From NCBI GenBank assembly GCA_023014335.1, contig JAECYW010000009.1:930001-994000 (forward strand): DNA of 64,000 nt, written 5' to 3'. This document shows, piece after piece, positions 25,758 through 38,531 of this stretch. Both the position numbers and the translations under genes were made by a program. The DNA is from Galerina marginata. Its lineage: Eukaryota > Basidiomycota > Agaricomycetes > Agaricales > Galerinaceae. The notes beneath the pieces are model-generated. The model was not told where the DNA came from. It ran no database searches and saw only the letters and a list, made by a program, of their open reading frames with translations. Position 1 is the first letter of the stretch, and every line of letters begins with the position of its first letter.

Positions 25758-27146
25758 ATGTCCCAAGGAATAGCAATTCTAGGCGCAGGGATTTTCGCTA
25801 AGGAAGGTTAGTAATTTACTAACAGCACCTCCGATCCTCATACCTCTCGCCTCCCTCTTCGTTTTATTTCCGAATATTCACCAGACCCCATATGCAACAG
25901 CGCATTTACCAGCCCTCTCGGCCTTGGGCGATGCAGCACCTACTCTCAAAGCGGTGTACTCGCGCTCTGAGAAGAGTGCTCACGATCTGGCAGCTACGGC
26001 AAAAGTCGCGCTGAACCTGACCGCCGCGCCATCTGTCTATCACGATGGGGATGCGTCAAGCAATCTTGACGTCCTGCTCGCGAGATCGGATATAACGGCA
26101 GTTATTGTCGTTCTTCCTATAACGCTTCAGCCGTCGATCATCAAGAAAGCTCTGGCTGCAGGTAAACATGTTCTGAGCGAGAAGCCCGTCGCGCCGGATG
26201 TCAAGGAAGGCCTCGATCTCATCAAGACATACAACCAGCTTTACAAGCCAAAAGGCCTCATTTGGCGAGTGGCCGAAAACTTCGAAGCCGAGCCAGGTTA
26301 CAGAGCTGCCGGGGAAGTCATCCGCGCCGGAAAAATAGGAAGCGTCATATTCTTCAAGACTGTTGTGGTAAATTATATCGACAAGGAATCCAAATGGTAC
26401 AAGACGCCTTGGCGAACCGTTCCTGATGTAAGTTTGTTTTTTTTCACTTGCATTTTTACAGAGTCCTGAATATTAATATAGTACCAAGGTGGTTTCCTGG
26501 TGAGTCGTTTCAATAGTGATTAATTCTTCAGAAGTGTTGAGTCTTCTTCCGATTTTTTAGTTAGACGGCGGCGTGGTATGTCAATTGTCTTTCCATGGAA
26601 ACATTCAAAATAACGATATTTTGACCTCCTTAGCATACCCTAGCAGCTCTTCGGGTTATGCTTCCTCATCCTTTGACGCACTTGTCCGGATTTGCATCCC
26701 TGAACAAGGACTATCTCAAGCCCCACGATACCATTCATGCCATCGTAAAAGCGGGCGATCACTTCCATGGAACCGCCGAGCTAACTTGGGCGTTTCCGAC
26801 ACAGACCCGCCCGGTGGCCGACGGCTTCGTTGTAACGGGCACCGACGGATGGCTTTCGGTCAATCAGGTCAGTAAACCCGGGGCGAAGTCCCCCATATTG
26901 CGAATTCTCGTCAAGTCGGTCCAGAAGCCGGAGGGTAAGCCAGAAGAAGAGAAAGAGGAAATCATAGAGGTACCCTCAAAAGGCGTCATCGCAGAATTAT
27001 CTAGCTTCTTCGATAAGATCGCAGGGAAGGACGACGGGCTCGGACTCGGTGATCCTTTGGCTGCGCTTGAAGACGTCGCGTTCATCCAAGCTGCCCTGAA
27101 TAGCAATGGCCAACTTGTGGATCTTGTCAAACTCGTACACGGATAG
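25758..27146 (+). CDS. Gfo/Idh/MocA family oxidoreductase
   Basis: Five exons: 25758-25806, 25901-26427, 26482-26499, 26561-26575, 26634-27146; 373 residues. Exons 3 and 4 are microexons of 18 and 15 bases, encoding YQGGFL and LDGGV, and both are required to build the family's conserved YQGGFLLDGGVHTL block. The N-terminus is the Rossmann nucleotide-binding motif (AILGAGIFAKEAHLPAL, spliced); the EKP motif with its conserved lysine is in GKHVLSEKPVAPDV. Family members use NAD(P) to oxidise or reduce sugars, inositols or related polyols; the substrate is unknown. The first acceptor was placed at 25900 rather than the earlier CCAG because only this keeps the frame. It shares a promoter with a beta-glucosidase, which fits a role in sugar metabolism. 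Confidence 0.92.
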
Positions 27147-30100
27147 TTCCCAGTAATGCACGGCCATCGTACGCAGTACCGTCGAATCGGAAAAAGGATG
27201 TAAGACTAGTACCAACCCCCGGCGTTCTGTCGGAGATCGAGAAGTGCGCTTTCAACTGCTACATTATTATTACGAACTCGTTGTATGTTTATCCATACGT
27301 TATGCAACTAGAAAGTCTGGCCCGTGCGAGTGCGCAGTTCTAGTGAGGTTAATCTAGGCATAGCTGGCTTCGGATTTCTAATAGCGATCCTTGCTTCTAC
27401 GAAAAGCTTCTCTCATGGATCGAAATGACGGATTCATTACCTCTGACAGAGGAAGCATATGCGTATTTTGTATGAATCTCGAGCCTAAATGAGGTTGATT
27501 CTCGCAGAGTGTATACGGAGTTACAATAGCACAGCGACAATTTTCCGCACAAACCATCACCACAACTTCCGCAACTCCGGTTTTTAAAAGCTTCTGTTCG
27601 AACATGCAAAAACGTCTGAGGGATTAAACTCCCATTTTTATTTTACATTGACATGCTGCTGGAGAAAGAGTGGATATGAACCCTCGTATTTTCTTTTGCA
27701 TTACTTGTAATTATGTCGCCCAAGTGCCTCGGAGTAACCTCGCACTCCCCTTTTCATCGACATCAGTCACTCGCACCAGTCTTTGGAGGTCCGGAAACCC
27801 CTCACATTCCACGACTCCTCAATGGTGGGGGATATCCCGAGTCATGGGGTGACTTTGCTGACTTTGCTATGCACGCCTAGGATGAACATCGACAAGCCCG
27901 ACTGGTTGCAAGGTTGATGTTCGCCCAGGCTAACGTATGATGACATGCAAGGCTCCGAAGCCTGATCCAATACATACTTAGTTAGAACGGCGATAATTTT
28001 AGGAACTTGGGTATTCTTCCAGCCGCAATAAATAAAATTCCATAAAAAAAGCCAGCATGCCAATCGGCCTTGCGGATTTTACAGCCAGAGATGTTCGCTT
28101 CACACCCTGTCTTCGTCGTGAGATGTTGTAGGCTGGGATTGATAATGAAATTCCTTCAGCCTAGCCGGTCTTCTTATAGTGGGCTTGGTGCGCAACTATG
28201 AAAACATCGCCTGGGACATGGGACAGTTGTGGGGACAAGATGGAGGAGCGACAGATTTAGGCAGCAAAGTACACGGAGCCGACCCTGTCCACCAGGTATC
28301 CATTGCACCTGCCAACGCAGAGATAAGATTAAGTCGTTTCTTCAAAGTTTGGGCTCATTCGTGAGACGATTCAATTACTTGGAGCCTTGACATCATAGCC
28401 TACAATTACCTTGATAGCTATAAGATAAAGAACTTTGGCGTGAGCTGTGGGTCGTTCAAATGCCCTTCAAGCAAACAGTTTTTGGGGCCAGCAATGAGAA
28501 ATTGCGCAGTCGGCCGCCATATGTCCAGGCGATGCGCGTCAAGAAATGAGACTCCGAAAGATATCGAAGCCAGCTTCGCGATTATCCGTCTTTGAGCTGC
28601 GAGTAGGCACCGGTAAAGACATCGGAAGTTCGGGCAGGTGCAGTCCACTTTAGTAGTACGACTTCCCAAGGTGTTCCTGGACCACGTGTAAAAGGCAGCG
28701 AAAGACGAGTCGACAGCGCCTGTTTGATTAAATTACCCTCGGTTAACCGGTATCTCCTTAGTACGAATCTTCTTCGAGGGAAAATGTCAAGAGACAACAG
28801 GACCGATAGAAAGGGTCGGGCGTCGACCCAACCTAATAGAAACTGGTCGAGGTTTGCAACTCGAATCCTACTAATAGAAATTGAATGACGGTACGACCTT
28901 GGGCGCAATAAGGACACAGTGGTGGTTATCCCGAAGGCCCATGCCAGCGGAATCCGTCTACAAATCCGGGAGGCTGAGGAACACTCTAAAATAGACGAAC
29001 GCCGACTCACCTGCTGTTCAAAAGTCCTAAATCTTGCGGAGGCGCATTAAAATAAGCATTAGAGCGCCATGGTCAGGCTATAAGTGTAGTCGGACCATGT
29101 AAATCTTTGCTTCGGAATGGAGCATGGGGATAGACAGTTGATCGTCATCATCTGACCTCAGCCAGTCTTCTCGACACCTCAGCGTCCAGATTATTTGAAA
29201 CCAGATCCAGACAGAGCGAAATACCTTTCCCAAGTAATCCCCAATGCGCGGCACCACGGGTACATGTCCGATACTAAAATATTAGAGAATCTACCGCAGC
29301 CTGACCTTGAATTGGACAGCAAAGACAATAAAGGCGAAGGACAGTTCCAATGCATTTGAATGCCAGCGGTGTATCCACCCGAGGTACTGCCTGTTCCAGA
29401 AAAATAGGTAATGAGAACGACCAAAGAGGGAAGTGACACGGGATAACTAGCACCCGTGGTCGTTGAGAAATTATTACGAGTGCGAAAGCCAAAGCGAAAT
29501 TTTTTATTTGGACAAACAATTTGGCGAGGTTTTGAGAGAACGGTGACGAAGACCATGCCTATTGCGCGACATATCAACAGTTCGTGTCGTGGTCAGATGT
29601 ATGACTTCTTTGCAAGAATATCACCAAGATGAAGTCATACAACCCTTCTGTGTTTCGAAGCATTTCTTCCCGAGTTACAGACGAAGAAAATAGATCGAGA
29701 AGTATAGCCCATTTTGTAGATTTTCGAATCGGTTTCGGTACAAGAAAACCAGATATACAAGCCAGTTTAAGCTAGATGCCCAGTGGAGACCCAGAGACCT
29801 AGGGTCTCCTATCAATATATCACTCGGCATGGTTTTACTTGAAGAAAGTATGGTCCAGAGGGAGGATACAGGTGTCATGCACCTAGAACAAGCGAGAAAT
29901 TCGAGACAACAGTAAATCCTGAGTAACTTAAAGGTCTTTAGGTGGTTGAGAGGCTATTCAAGGCATTCCGCTGAGTGAGTTCGTATACACATGGCAGTAC
30001 GAGGACAAGCCTCGTTTCAACTTGCTCGCCGATGTTTTCAGCCCAAATGTTCCAAAAAAGGAGATCGGGACCAAACGCCCCGCCTCGTGTTGGGGCAGAA

Positions 30101-30308
30101 ACGAAGACCACGCCTTTGCCTGCCACTACGCTTCTAACCGTTCACCGTCCGGCGTCGACGATATATCCCTTATCGATACGTACTATGGCACCTCAAGGCC
30201 CCCCACCGACGGGTTATTCTCCTCAACTACCCAAGTTTGTCGTCTTTGACCCTTTCATTTCTGCAATCGACGTAATAACTCGCAATCCACAGTAATCGCA
30301 ACGTCACA
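27147..30308. other. Long gene-free region, possibly decayed
   Basis: I find no supported gene in 3.2 kb. Two minus-strand open stretches (28582-29010 and 29191-29577) encode hydrophobic and Ser/Arg-rich sequence that I could not join into a plausible protein. The region could hold a fast-evolving or decayed gene, a non-coding RNA or nothing. Confidence 0.45.
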
Positions 30309-31012
30309 ATGGATTTCACCAAGGGTATCGCGGCTGAAGTACGGGTTCTGCTGGCTGAGATAGGGAAGCTCAGAGACGAACGGCGGCAGCTGCAGTAGTA
30401 CGTCCATCTTCCTTCTGATTTTGCATTTCAAGGCTGACTCCGGCTATAAAGCGAAATTGCAGAACTTATGGCTGTCAGATCCAAGTTCAGTGCTAATGGG
30501 GAGTTCCAACCAGAGTGGCGGCCTCCAGTGCGTCTTCCTTATCGATATCACCTATGGAAACCTCTGATAGATTACGATCAGGCAATTGAGGCTCCCCCTC
30601 CCGAAATGCCACCCGCGATCGAAGAACCCCCACCGCAAGCTAAACCTGGTTGGCGAGTCGTCCATAAGCGACCTGAAAGGAAGGCCAGGACGCAGCCAAA
30701 GATAACTGGGCCCCCAGCTCCTCCCCCTCCAGCACTTCCCGAGCCACCAAAGCCAGAGGCACCTGCTTGGGCACAGTGGAGACGTACGTGCCACATCTAT
30801 TTTTGATATCGTCTGTATTAGCTCAAATTCTGAACATTTTTATAGCCAATCCGCTTCTTGCTCCTACTCCTATGTCATCCTCACCGAATTCTCCTCCCCC
30901 TCCTCCTCAAAGATCCGGGCTTTTCGGTATGTATTTGTGGTTATTTCTTCTCTCAAAATAATCTTGAATGGAACCCTTTTTCACAGGTCCTTCTACTCCT
31001 CCGCCGAAGTGA
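30309..31012 (+). CDS. Proline-rich protein with N-terminal helix
   Basis: Four exons: 30309-30397, 30452-30783, 30846-30926, 30987-31012; 175 residues. The first about 45 residues form a charged helix likely to be a coiled coil (GIAAEVRVLLAEIGKLRDER, then EIAELMAVRSKF). A short aromatic block (FQPEWRPPVRLPYRYHLWKP) follows, and the rest is proline-rich (PPAPPPPALPEPPKP; SPNSPPPPPQRSGLFG). No enzyme motif is present. All three introns are 54-62 bases, GT-AG, and the frame closes at a TGA directly after PPPK. Poly-proline regions of this kind bind SH3 or WW domains, so a scaffold role is possible but unproved. Confidence 0.75.
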
Positions 31013-32564
31013 CCCCCAATTGATGCGGGTCCATGAAGTCTGTGTACGATATAGCATTGCAGAAGAAGTCATTAATTGTACGACGGTGGTTGATGTCACG
31101 GCGCGTCTTTCCATCCATCTTTGCAACATCTTTGTATAGATAGTAATACCACCTTTCTTGTATTCGGAGAATCCTCTTATCCTTCCCTACTCGTACTCTT
31201 TATGGACCATTCCAACACCTCCCATATCTACATGCTTTTTGCTTAGTTATTGTTGACACCATCTGTAGTTCAGTTCATACAACCCTCGATCACTTCTCGG
31301 CGAACTCAGCGATGAAAGGACCCGACGACCAAGGGAAGAACCCAACATCTTTGTCGGTCGATTTTTGTCTTAAAGAGTCCCGGGGAAATCGGCAGGCTTA
31401 TAACAAGTTATTCCGCCCGCTGACAATTGTGCCGTTCATGCCAAGCGAAGTTGGGCGGATGAACCGCGGACCTGCGGGCTCCCGAATGCTCTCGACGATG
31501 GAGCGAAATTGGGGTACTCGAGATACTCGGCTAACGTCATTGCGATACTTCGGATTCTATTAATGCCTTTCTCCGCTCTATCTATACACCGTGACCATGT
31601 CTGGAGAAGTTGGAGTTGGCCTAGTATGTATGGCACAATTTTGTTCTTATCTCTTTGATGCCTAGATTCGCCACTAACGGCAGCTGAGAATTCTGAGTAA
31701 CCTTGGCCCGGGGTTGGACCGTTCGCATTGAATCGTCATGGTTCAAAAGACATCAGATGGACAATGAGGAAGTCTCGACTCAACGGCAACATATATCGCA
31801 GGATAATTCGCGATGATGAATACCAAAGGAAAACCTAATAAGGAATGAAATGCTCCTTTAGAGTAGATTTAATGAGCGGATTTGTACTCCAAGTCGCTAG
31901 ATAGCCGGTGAAGGATTGGCATAACAGTTCTGAACGGCAAGTGGGAATTGTTGGACTCTACCTATTCAACTCGGACTCCTAACAACACTGAAACGTAGAG
32001 TAAATACGACTCTCATATGGCCTCTCCTTCTCCAGCAATTCATTTAAGCTGTAGGTTGGGACACGAGCGTCTGAAGTTATATGGACCACCAACAATATTG
32101 AAAACAAGTCCCGTTGCACAAGGCTGGTGGGAATGTTCTGAAATTCAACTGCCCACGCAGTGGAACTCCATAACTCCCGGACACTCTTGATGATACACGA
32201 GGGCGAGTATTAGTCTCTGTTAGACAGACTGCTTGGGCACGCCTGTCCAAGAATCATTTCGAATCTGTAGCGCTTCAGGAGTGTCTCAGCGAGGAACGGG
32301 AGTTCAAGTCGAAAACCTCTGTAAGGCGATTCTGTTTAATAAGCGCCTGTCCAGAATCCGATAAGCGCCGGTCACTAGCTGTGATGGCACGTACATCGGT
32401 TTTTTTTTGCCAAGTACGACGACACGGCAACTGCCACCTTGCAACCACGAAAAGAGATCTGGTCATATAATGAATTGATTGAAAGTTGTTACAATAATTA
32501 TAACCAAAGATCCTGTTAATACCATTTAAAACCAGTGATGCTTGCGCTGATAAATAACTATATC
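31013..32564. other. Convergent intergenic region
   Basis: No supported gene in this 1.55 kb stretch between convergent genes; short open frames on both strands lack domain content. Confidence 0.5.
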
Positions 32565-33674
32565 TCAATGACGGCAATGTTGAACCAGTTCCTGGCCCTG
32601 ACTCCCGCTTCCAGCCCTCCCAGCATCCACCTTTTTGAGCTTCCAATATTTATCGTGCTCCCCTCTTGCGAAAGCCATCTCCCATAACTCTGGACGCACG
32701 TCTCCTGCTGCACTTGGATCGAAAGACCACCACAGTATCCATCCAAACACAGTGCCTTTTTCTGAATACTCCCATGCCCAGTCTAGGAATACAGTTGCGT
32801 TCATCGGCTCTCGATATCCCGCTTCCTCCCACGTCCTGAACTTGGACCCAATTTGCCCCGGAAGAATAAAAACCATAAGCGGAAAATCGGCCTGCTCTTG
32901 CGCACGGATAAGCGTGAACGCGAAGTGCGTAAGATTGACCATATATTTGAACGGAACCGCGTTTATCCAATTCGCCACGGCCGCGTTGTCAATGGCGAGC
33001 TCCTCCCGTTGCTCGCCGACCCAGATTGTTAAATGAGTGATGCTGCCTAGAAATAACTGTCCAACGACCGACTGAGTGAGGGTATTCCATCTGATCAGAT
33101 CTCCGGCTAAAACAACCCTCTTGGGCTTCCAACTCGGGAGCTGCTGCTCGTGTGTTGACATGCCGAGGACCTCGTATAGGAGGTGGAGAGCATTGAAGTT
33201 GAGTCCTAGTGTCTTCGCATTGGCGAAGCACTCGTACAATACACGGTACTCAGGATCTTGGTACTCTCCCCAAACATGTCCCGGTAATGGTTCGGGGCAT
33301 CGCGAAGCCCATATTGCCTTGACTCGCCTCGGATAGTCGACTTTGAATGGGTAGTGACGATGAGTGGAATAGCGTGGATTGGTGGCCATCTTTTTTTGCA
33401 GCCTAACCGAATTGACGAGCTGGCTGATCGAATCTTGAGAATCGAGGATGACAGTTTCAAGCAGGAGAGGCATAACAATCTCGCGCGTAATTCGTGAGAC
33501 GAGTGCCAGGGACCGAGCGGTGGTATAAAAGTTCTCGCGCGTGAACGGGCGCATCAGTTCCTTGGAAGATGGAATGGAGGCGGCGAGGTGGATGATTTTT
33601 ATCTTCAGCTCAGCTGGGAGCTCCATGAAGTCGAAGCCTTTCTTCTTCCTCAACTTGTTAAAAATGGAGGGCAT
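32565..33674 (-). CDS. Intronless F-box-like protein, paralogue B
   Basis: A single exon of 369 residues from ATG 33674. It begins KKGFDFMELPAELKIKIIHL, an F-box-like helix with the leucine-proline start typical of the fold, and continues with a TARSLALVSRITREIVMPLL stretch common in Agaricomycete F-box-like proteins. The body matches paralogue A (17593-18888) block by block: VILDSQDSI, VKAIWASRC, LGLNFNALHLLYEV, LVLAG-like KRVVLAGDL, NLTHFAF, FILPGQIGSKFRTWEEAGY and LWEMAFARG. The disordered N-terminal extension of A is missing. These large lineage-specific families have no assigned substrates. It lies 14 kb from A, on the opposite strand. Confidence 0.85.
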   Translation of the reverse strand: MPSIFNKLRKKKGFDFMELPAELKIKIIHLAASIPSSKELMRPFTRENFYTTARSLALVSRITREIVMPLLLETVILDSQDSISQLVNSVRLQKKMATNPRYSTHRHYPFKVDYPRRVKAIWASRCPEPLPGHVWGEYQDPEYRVLYECFANAKTLGLNFNALHLLYEVLGMSTHEQQLPSWKPKRVVLAGDLIRWNTLTQSVVGQLFLGSITHLTIWVGEQREELAIDNAAVANWINAVPFKYMVNLTHFAFTLIRAQEQADFPLMVFILPGQIGSKFRTWEEAGYREPMNATVFLDWAWEYSEKGTVFGWILWWSFDPSAAGDVRPELWEMAFARGEHDKYWKLKKVDAGRAGSGSQGQELVQHCRH

Positions 33675-34353
33675 GGTTGAGGATAGTAAACAGGGCGACG
33701 CGTCGTCTTACATCTCTTAAGTTCTTTTATGAGTAAACCAATGGCCGGCGGGGCCACTGGGCCATGAATTATTCTCCCACAACACTAAAGCCGCAGGCTT
33801 TGAGTCATGGCAGGGCCAGTTGCTACGCGAACCCTTTTCAGGAAATCAATTGCTATTTTGAGCCAAAACGGAGGCATTTACGAAATGACAGAACAATGAC
33901 TTGATTCCGCGCTCACGTTTATTAGCCCGCGTAACTATGAATACATTATGTAGACAATAAGCATTAAATGCTCACAGGCGCGGTGCAGGTAGGGTGTAAT
34001 CAATTGAGTTCATGACTTGCATTAAAACTATGATTCGAAAAAATGACCGATTCTGTATGATTTACATTGTACGTATTTTACAATTCTTCATCTCTAACCA
34101 AAGGCGATTGTTTACCCACAACCAACCGAGTTGACTTACCCAAGCAACCCACCCTATCCAGAGCGAAACTCGACTACCTGACCAATCAAAGTATAAAGTA
34201 CACCGAGGTCAGAGGAGGATGTCGCCTAAACAGCCGGACTCAAATACAAAGAAGGAAGGAAAAGTGAAAAAGCCGCTAGGTTGTCCGATCATAACCAGGT
34301 ACTCGATCGTGATATCTGCAGTTTAAAACGAGGACCAACTAACCCCACTGGGT
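33675..34353. other. Intergenic
   Basis: This holds the promoter of F-box-like paralogue B and the 3' flank of acetyl-CoA synthetase. No gene is seen. Confidence 0.5.
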
Positions 34354-36943
34354 TTAGGAGCTCTCAGCGACCTTCTTTTTGATGACCTCGACGATGGACG
34401 GCTCAGCCAACGTGCTGAGATCGCCGAGCTGGTCGCCCTCGCCGGCGACGATCTTGCGCATGATGCGTCGCATAATCTATGGTTGGTAGTCAGTACCTGT
34501 TACAACGGCCAAGACGGAGACGAGTGAAGAGTGTACCTTTCCTGAGCGAGTCTTGGGGAGATCGCTAACGATGTAGATCTTCTTGGGAGCCGCGAAGGGT
34601 CCGATGACCTTACGGACTTGAAGGACGAGCTCCTTGTTAAGACCAGTTTCGTCATTGGGATCATAAGCGAATTCACTAATGACATTATTTTCTGTGAGTA
34701 CCAATGAACCTAGAGTCGAGTAGACGGAGGCTTACGGCTTCAAAGTCACAAACGCGTACACGGCCTGACCAGTCAGCTCATCTGCAGTTCCAATAACTGG
34801 TTAAGACTTGGGTAAGCAAAACAGTCACATCGATTAACGATGGAAGACGCGTACCCGCAGTCTCAGCGACACCCTTATGCAAGATCAACGCCGACTCGAT
34901 CTCAGCGGTCGACAATCTGTGCCCAGACACATTGATAACATCTAAAAGTTACGATCAATCCGTCTATTCCTTCGATCACGAGCTAAAAAGGTAAAACTGG
35001 CGCACCATCAACACGACCTTTGATCCAGATATAGCCGTGTTCATCTCGCGCAGCACCATCACCCGTGTAGAAGAATCCAGGGTATGGCTGCTCTGGGTTC
35101 AGCAAAGGAAAACCAAAGCAAGAAAAGAGAAAAACCAACCTGCATGTAAGTCTCAAGGTACCGCTTATGGTCCTGGTTGATCGTGCGAGCAATTGAAGGC
35201 CATGGATTTTTGAGGACCAGAACACCCTCGACGTTGTTGCCTTCGAGGACCTTTCCAGTAACTGGGTCAAGGATCGCAGTCTCAATACCGAAGAACGGCA
35301 CAGTAGCCGAACCGGGCTTGGTCTCAATAGCACCGGGGAATGGCGTTACGACGATCGACCCGGTCTCGGTTTGCCTAAAATGTAAATTATTGTCAGAGGA
35401 CGAAACCCATGACCACGGAGAAATATCAAAACACACCAGAATGTGTCAACAATGGCGCACTGCATCTTCCCCACATGCTCATTATACCAATTCCAAGCCT
35501 CCGGGTTGATCGGCTCTCCGACAGAGCCCAAAACGCGCAGACTGCTCAGGTCGTGGTTCTCTACATGGTGCGCTCCAAGGCGGCGGAGGAGGCGGATCGC
35601 AGTGGGCGCGGAGTAGAACTGGGTCAACTTGTGCTTCTCGACTGTTTGCCAATATCTTGAGGGTGTGGGGTATACGGGCGTGGATTCGAACACGGTCGTG
35701 GTTACTCCATTGGCTAGGGGTCCGTAAACAATATATCTGAATACGAATGATTGTAGGCTATAAATGAACAAATAGGATGAAACATAAGACACTAACGTAT
35801 GCCCAGTGATCCAACCAACATCGGCCATGCAGGCGAACTTGTCGTCTGGGTGAACGTCGAAGACGTATTTTACCGTCAGAGCCGCACACAGGAGGTATCC
35901 TCCAGTGGTATGAACGACGCCTTTCGGCTTTCCTGTAGATCCGGAGGTCTACGAAATTACCATCAGCACGGAAGTATAATAAGATCATATGCAGGTTCAC
36001 TGACATAGAGAATGAAGAGGGGGTCTTCAGCCGACATAATCTCGGGAGGGCAGTAATTTGGGACTTTGAGAATTTCCTCGTGCCACCATTTGTCCCTTCC
36101 TTCTGTCCAAGCCACTTTGTTGCCAGTGCGTTGGAGGACGAGGACATGCTCGACAAGCGGGCACTCCTTGAGGGCAGCGTCAACGATCGCCTTGTTCGCG
36201 ATTGTTTTGCCACCACGTCTGCCTTCATCTGAAGTGATTACAACGCGACACTTGCAGTCTTGAACACGATCGCGCAGGGATTCAGCCGAGAAACCCGCAA
36301 AGACGACCGAGTGGACGGCTCCAATCCTTGCACAGGCAAGGAAAGCTGCGACGGCCTGCCAAGTCATGGGAAGGTATACCGAGACCGTATCGCCCTTCTT
36401 GACGCCGAAAGACTTGAGAACATTGGCAACGCTCGACACTTCGCGCAGGAGCTCGGCGTATGAGATGTCGCGACCTTCGGTGGGCTCATCAGCTTCGTAG
36501 ATGATCGCAGTCTATAGGGAGCAGAATAAGGATTTTAGAGCGAGATAAAAGGGATTATATCGGAGAAATGGTGTTTACCTTGTCGGGATGCTTGAAAGCC
36601 CAACGATCAACGCAGTTGTAAGAGGCGTTCAGCCCGCCCTCAGGGAACCAAACGATGTCGCCAGTCTCGAAACCGCCTGCCCTGACGGTTTTGAAAGGGC
36701 GATCCCAATGCAACATAGCATGAGCTTGCTAAAAACCAAACCAGCACCATCAATGATCTGCCCGATGTTCTACTGTCTGCTTGGACGCACCTTTGCCCAC
36801 CAGTTATCAGATTCATGTCCAACAGTCTCCTTGTGCGCTTTGTGGTAGTCGTCGATGTGGGGGCCAACGTGAGGCTTCTTGGCCCCCGACTTCATACGGG
36901 GTGCGACGGGGTGAATTGGGACAGTTTGCTTTTCTTCAGCCAT
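34354..36943 (-). CDS. ACS1: Acetyl-CoA synthetase
   Basis: A multi-exon minus-strand gene from ATG 36943 ([15 protein letters not shown]) to the stop at 34354-34356. Adenylate-forming enzyme motifs are clear: the P-loop-like [14 protein letters not shown] is interrupted by introns near 35990-36010 but intact once read through; then [68 protein letters not shown] and the C-terminal LPKTRSGK, whose final lysine is catalytic and acetylated in homologues. The intron after LPKTRSGK is followed by [19 protein letters not shown], as in the family. It makes acetyl-CoA from acetate, ATP and CoA in the cytosol or nucleus and is needed for growth on acetate or ethanol. Other fungi call it facA or acuA. 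Confidence 0.96.
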
Positions 36944-38531
36944 GTTTGGGACGTGGGGCAGAAACAAGATGGAATGCAAAAGCAACCCTTGGGGGTTTCT
37001 ATAATAACTCTCCAATAAATTACAGGGGCGATTATCCAAATGGAGACATCGATCACATATTCTCGCGTGCTGGATCCCAAAATGCTATCATTAATTCGGC
37101 ACATGTCCTCTCTCCATTCAATCCAACGGCGTTCCCTGTTCTTTGCGGTCACGGTCGCTTCTCCCTGTGGCGTCAATCGATGTTATCCATCTGAGGTCTC
37201 GTAAAGCAAAAGTTTATAGGATTTTTAATAGTCAGTTGTAACTACTGATATCATGATGATGGTTTCTTTCCCAGCAGAATAGCGGAGCAAAGGCGGGGAT
37301 GTGGACGGAAATACACCACGATCGGCAATAATTCACCACGCCGGGACGGAAGACGGGGCCATCCAAATCAACATTTCGTGAACAAAGAAATAATGCAGAA
37401 ATTGATTTTACCTTGAAGATAATAAAGTAAATTAGCGATGCATCAACGACAGGTTCAAGGAGGTTTGTTCATTTCCGATCTATTGCCAGGAAAAGGGTTA
37501 ACGGCGCGGAGCGGCGTTTACTCTGTGGGTACTCACAGCCTTCATATTTCTTTAGCCTGAATTCGACGTCGATTATCCTTATCGCGCTTGAAACGGACGG
37601 CCTTTTATAAACCTGCCCGTGGCTAAAATGGGAGCAAAATAGCACTGAGCTTCCCCGGGAGATTGTTCATCAGAGAGTCGAAGTTATATATGGAAGAGAG
37701 TATGTGTTCAGTGGGAAGTCGAGGCCGTAATGTTTTATTAGAAAGAACCACATCGACCCAACGGAGCCGCGGCAGTTATAGCAGATATTAAGAAGCGAGT
37801 TCAGGCCAATCAGAGACAGAGCAGGTTCAAAGCTATATGAGCGTGCAGCATAGGCGCCCTGCAGAAATTAGCCCAGCCAATGTGACCCATGGCCAATAAG
37901 CGAAAGTCCAGAAGCCTAATCACAGCAACCCCCAGTAATTGGCCAGCGGTGGGAAGGGGCGCCTAGTATGGGGAATAAAACCTGGACGAGTCTTTTCTAT
38001 GAACTCGAGGTACCTGATTATGAAGACACCGCTTCAGTCCGGAAATACTCAATATGAAATTCACCAATTGCAATTGGGTGTCTTACCATGATAAAAATAT
38101 AATTTCCAATCTCCCATGTCATTCATGAGGTGTTCCTTTCGACTCCCCTCAACCGCAAGGCTCGAAAATCCCTAGATCAAGCGTCGAGAACTCAGGAAAT
38201 CGCCAAAAGAGTATGGAAGGCGCCATATTGGAGTCTCGTGAACACCAGGATCGTTCCCATTAAAGAAAGATGAAAGGACGGCCTCTTGCGGCGACCTGCG
38301 GGCGCTTGAATTTCGCGTATTTGACAGTCGGAGTTACTCAGAAACTTGGTCGTGGTGGTCGACTTTGAAGGTTAGTTGTGACAAGGGAGGACGACTCGTA
38401 GAGCCACGTGAATTGTCACCAACACGTGATGGATGATTCAGACACACCGCGTCAGGCGACTCAGGACTCAGTTGTTGGTTCTCATTTTGTTTCGCGTTTC
38501 TCCACTGCTTTCTTATTCTTATACCTACAGA
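36944..38531. promoter_or_regulatory. Divergent promoter region, ACS1 and DUF2461 gene
   Basis: 1.6 kb separates the two divergent start codons. Near the right gene are two E-boxes (38405-38428). I see no coding sequence. Confidence 0.5.
38405..38428. promoter_or_regulatory. Paired E-boxes CACGTG
   Basis: CACGTG occurs at 38405-38410 and again at 38423-38428, 18 bases apart start to start, about 105-125 bases before the DUF2461 ATG. CACGTG is the core site of bHLH factors such as Pho4, Cbf1 and SREBP types in fungi. Confidence 0.6.

Noticed and set aside
28582..29577. Two minus-strand frames that might be a membrane protein
   Set aside because: I could not join them with plausible introns into a chain with consistent membrane segments or a known motif.
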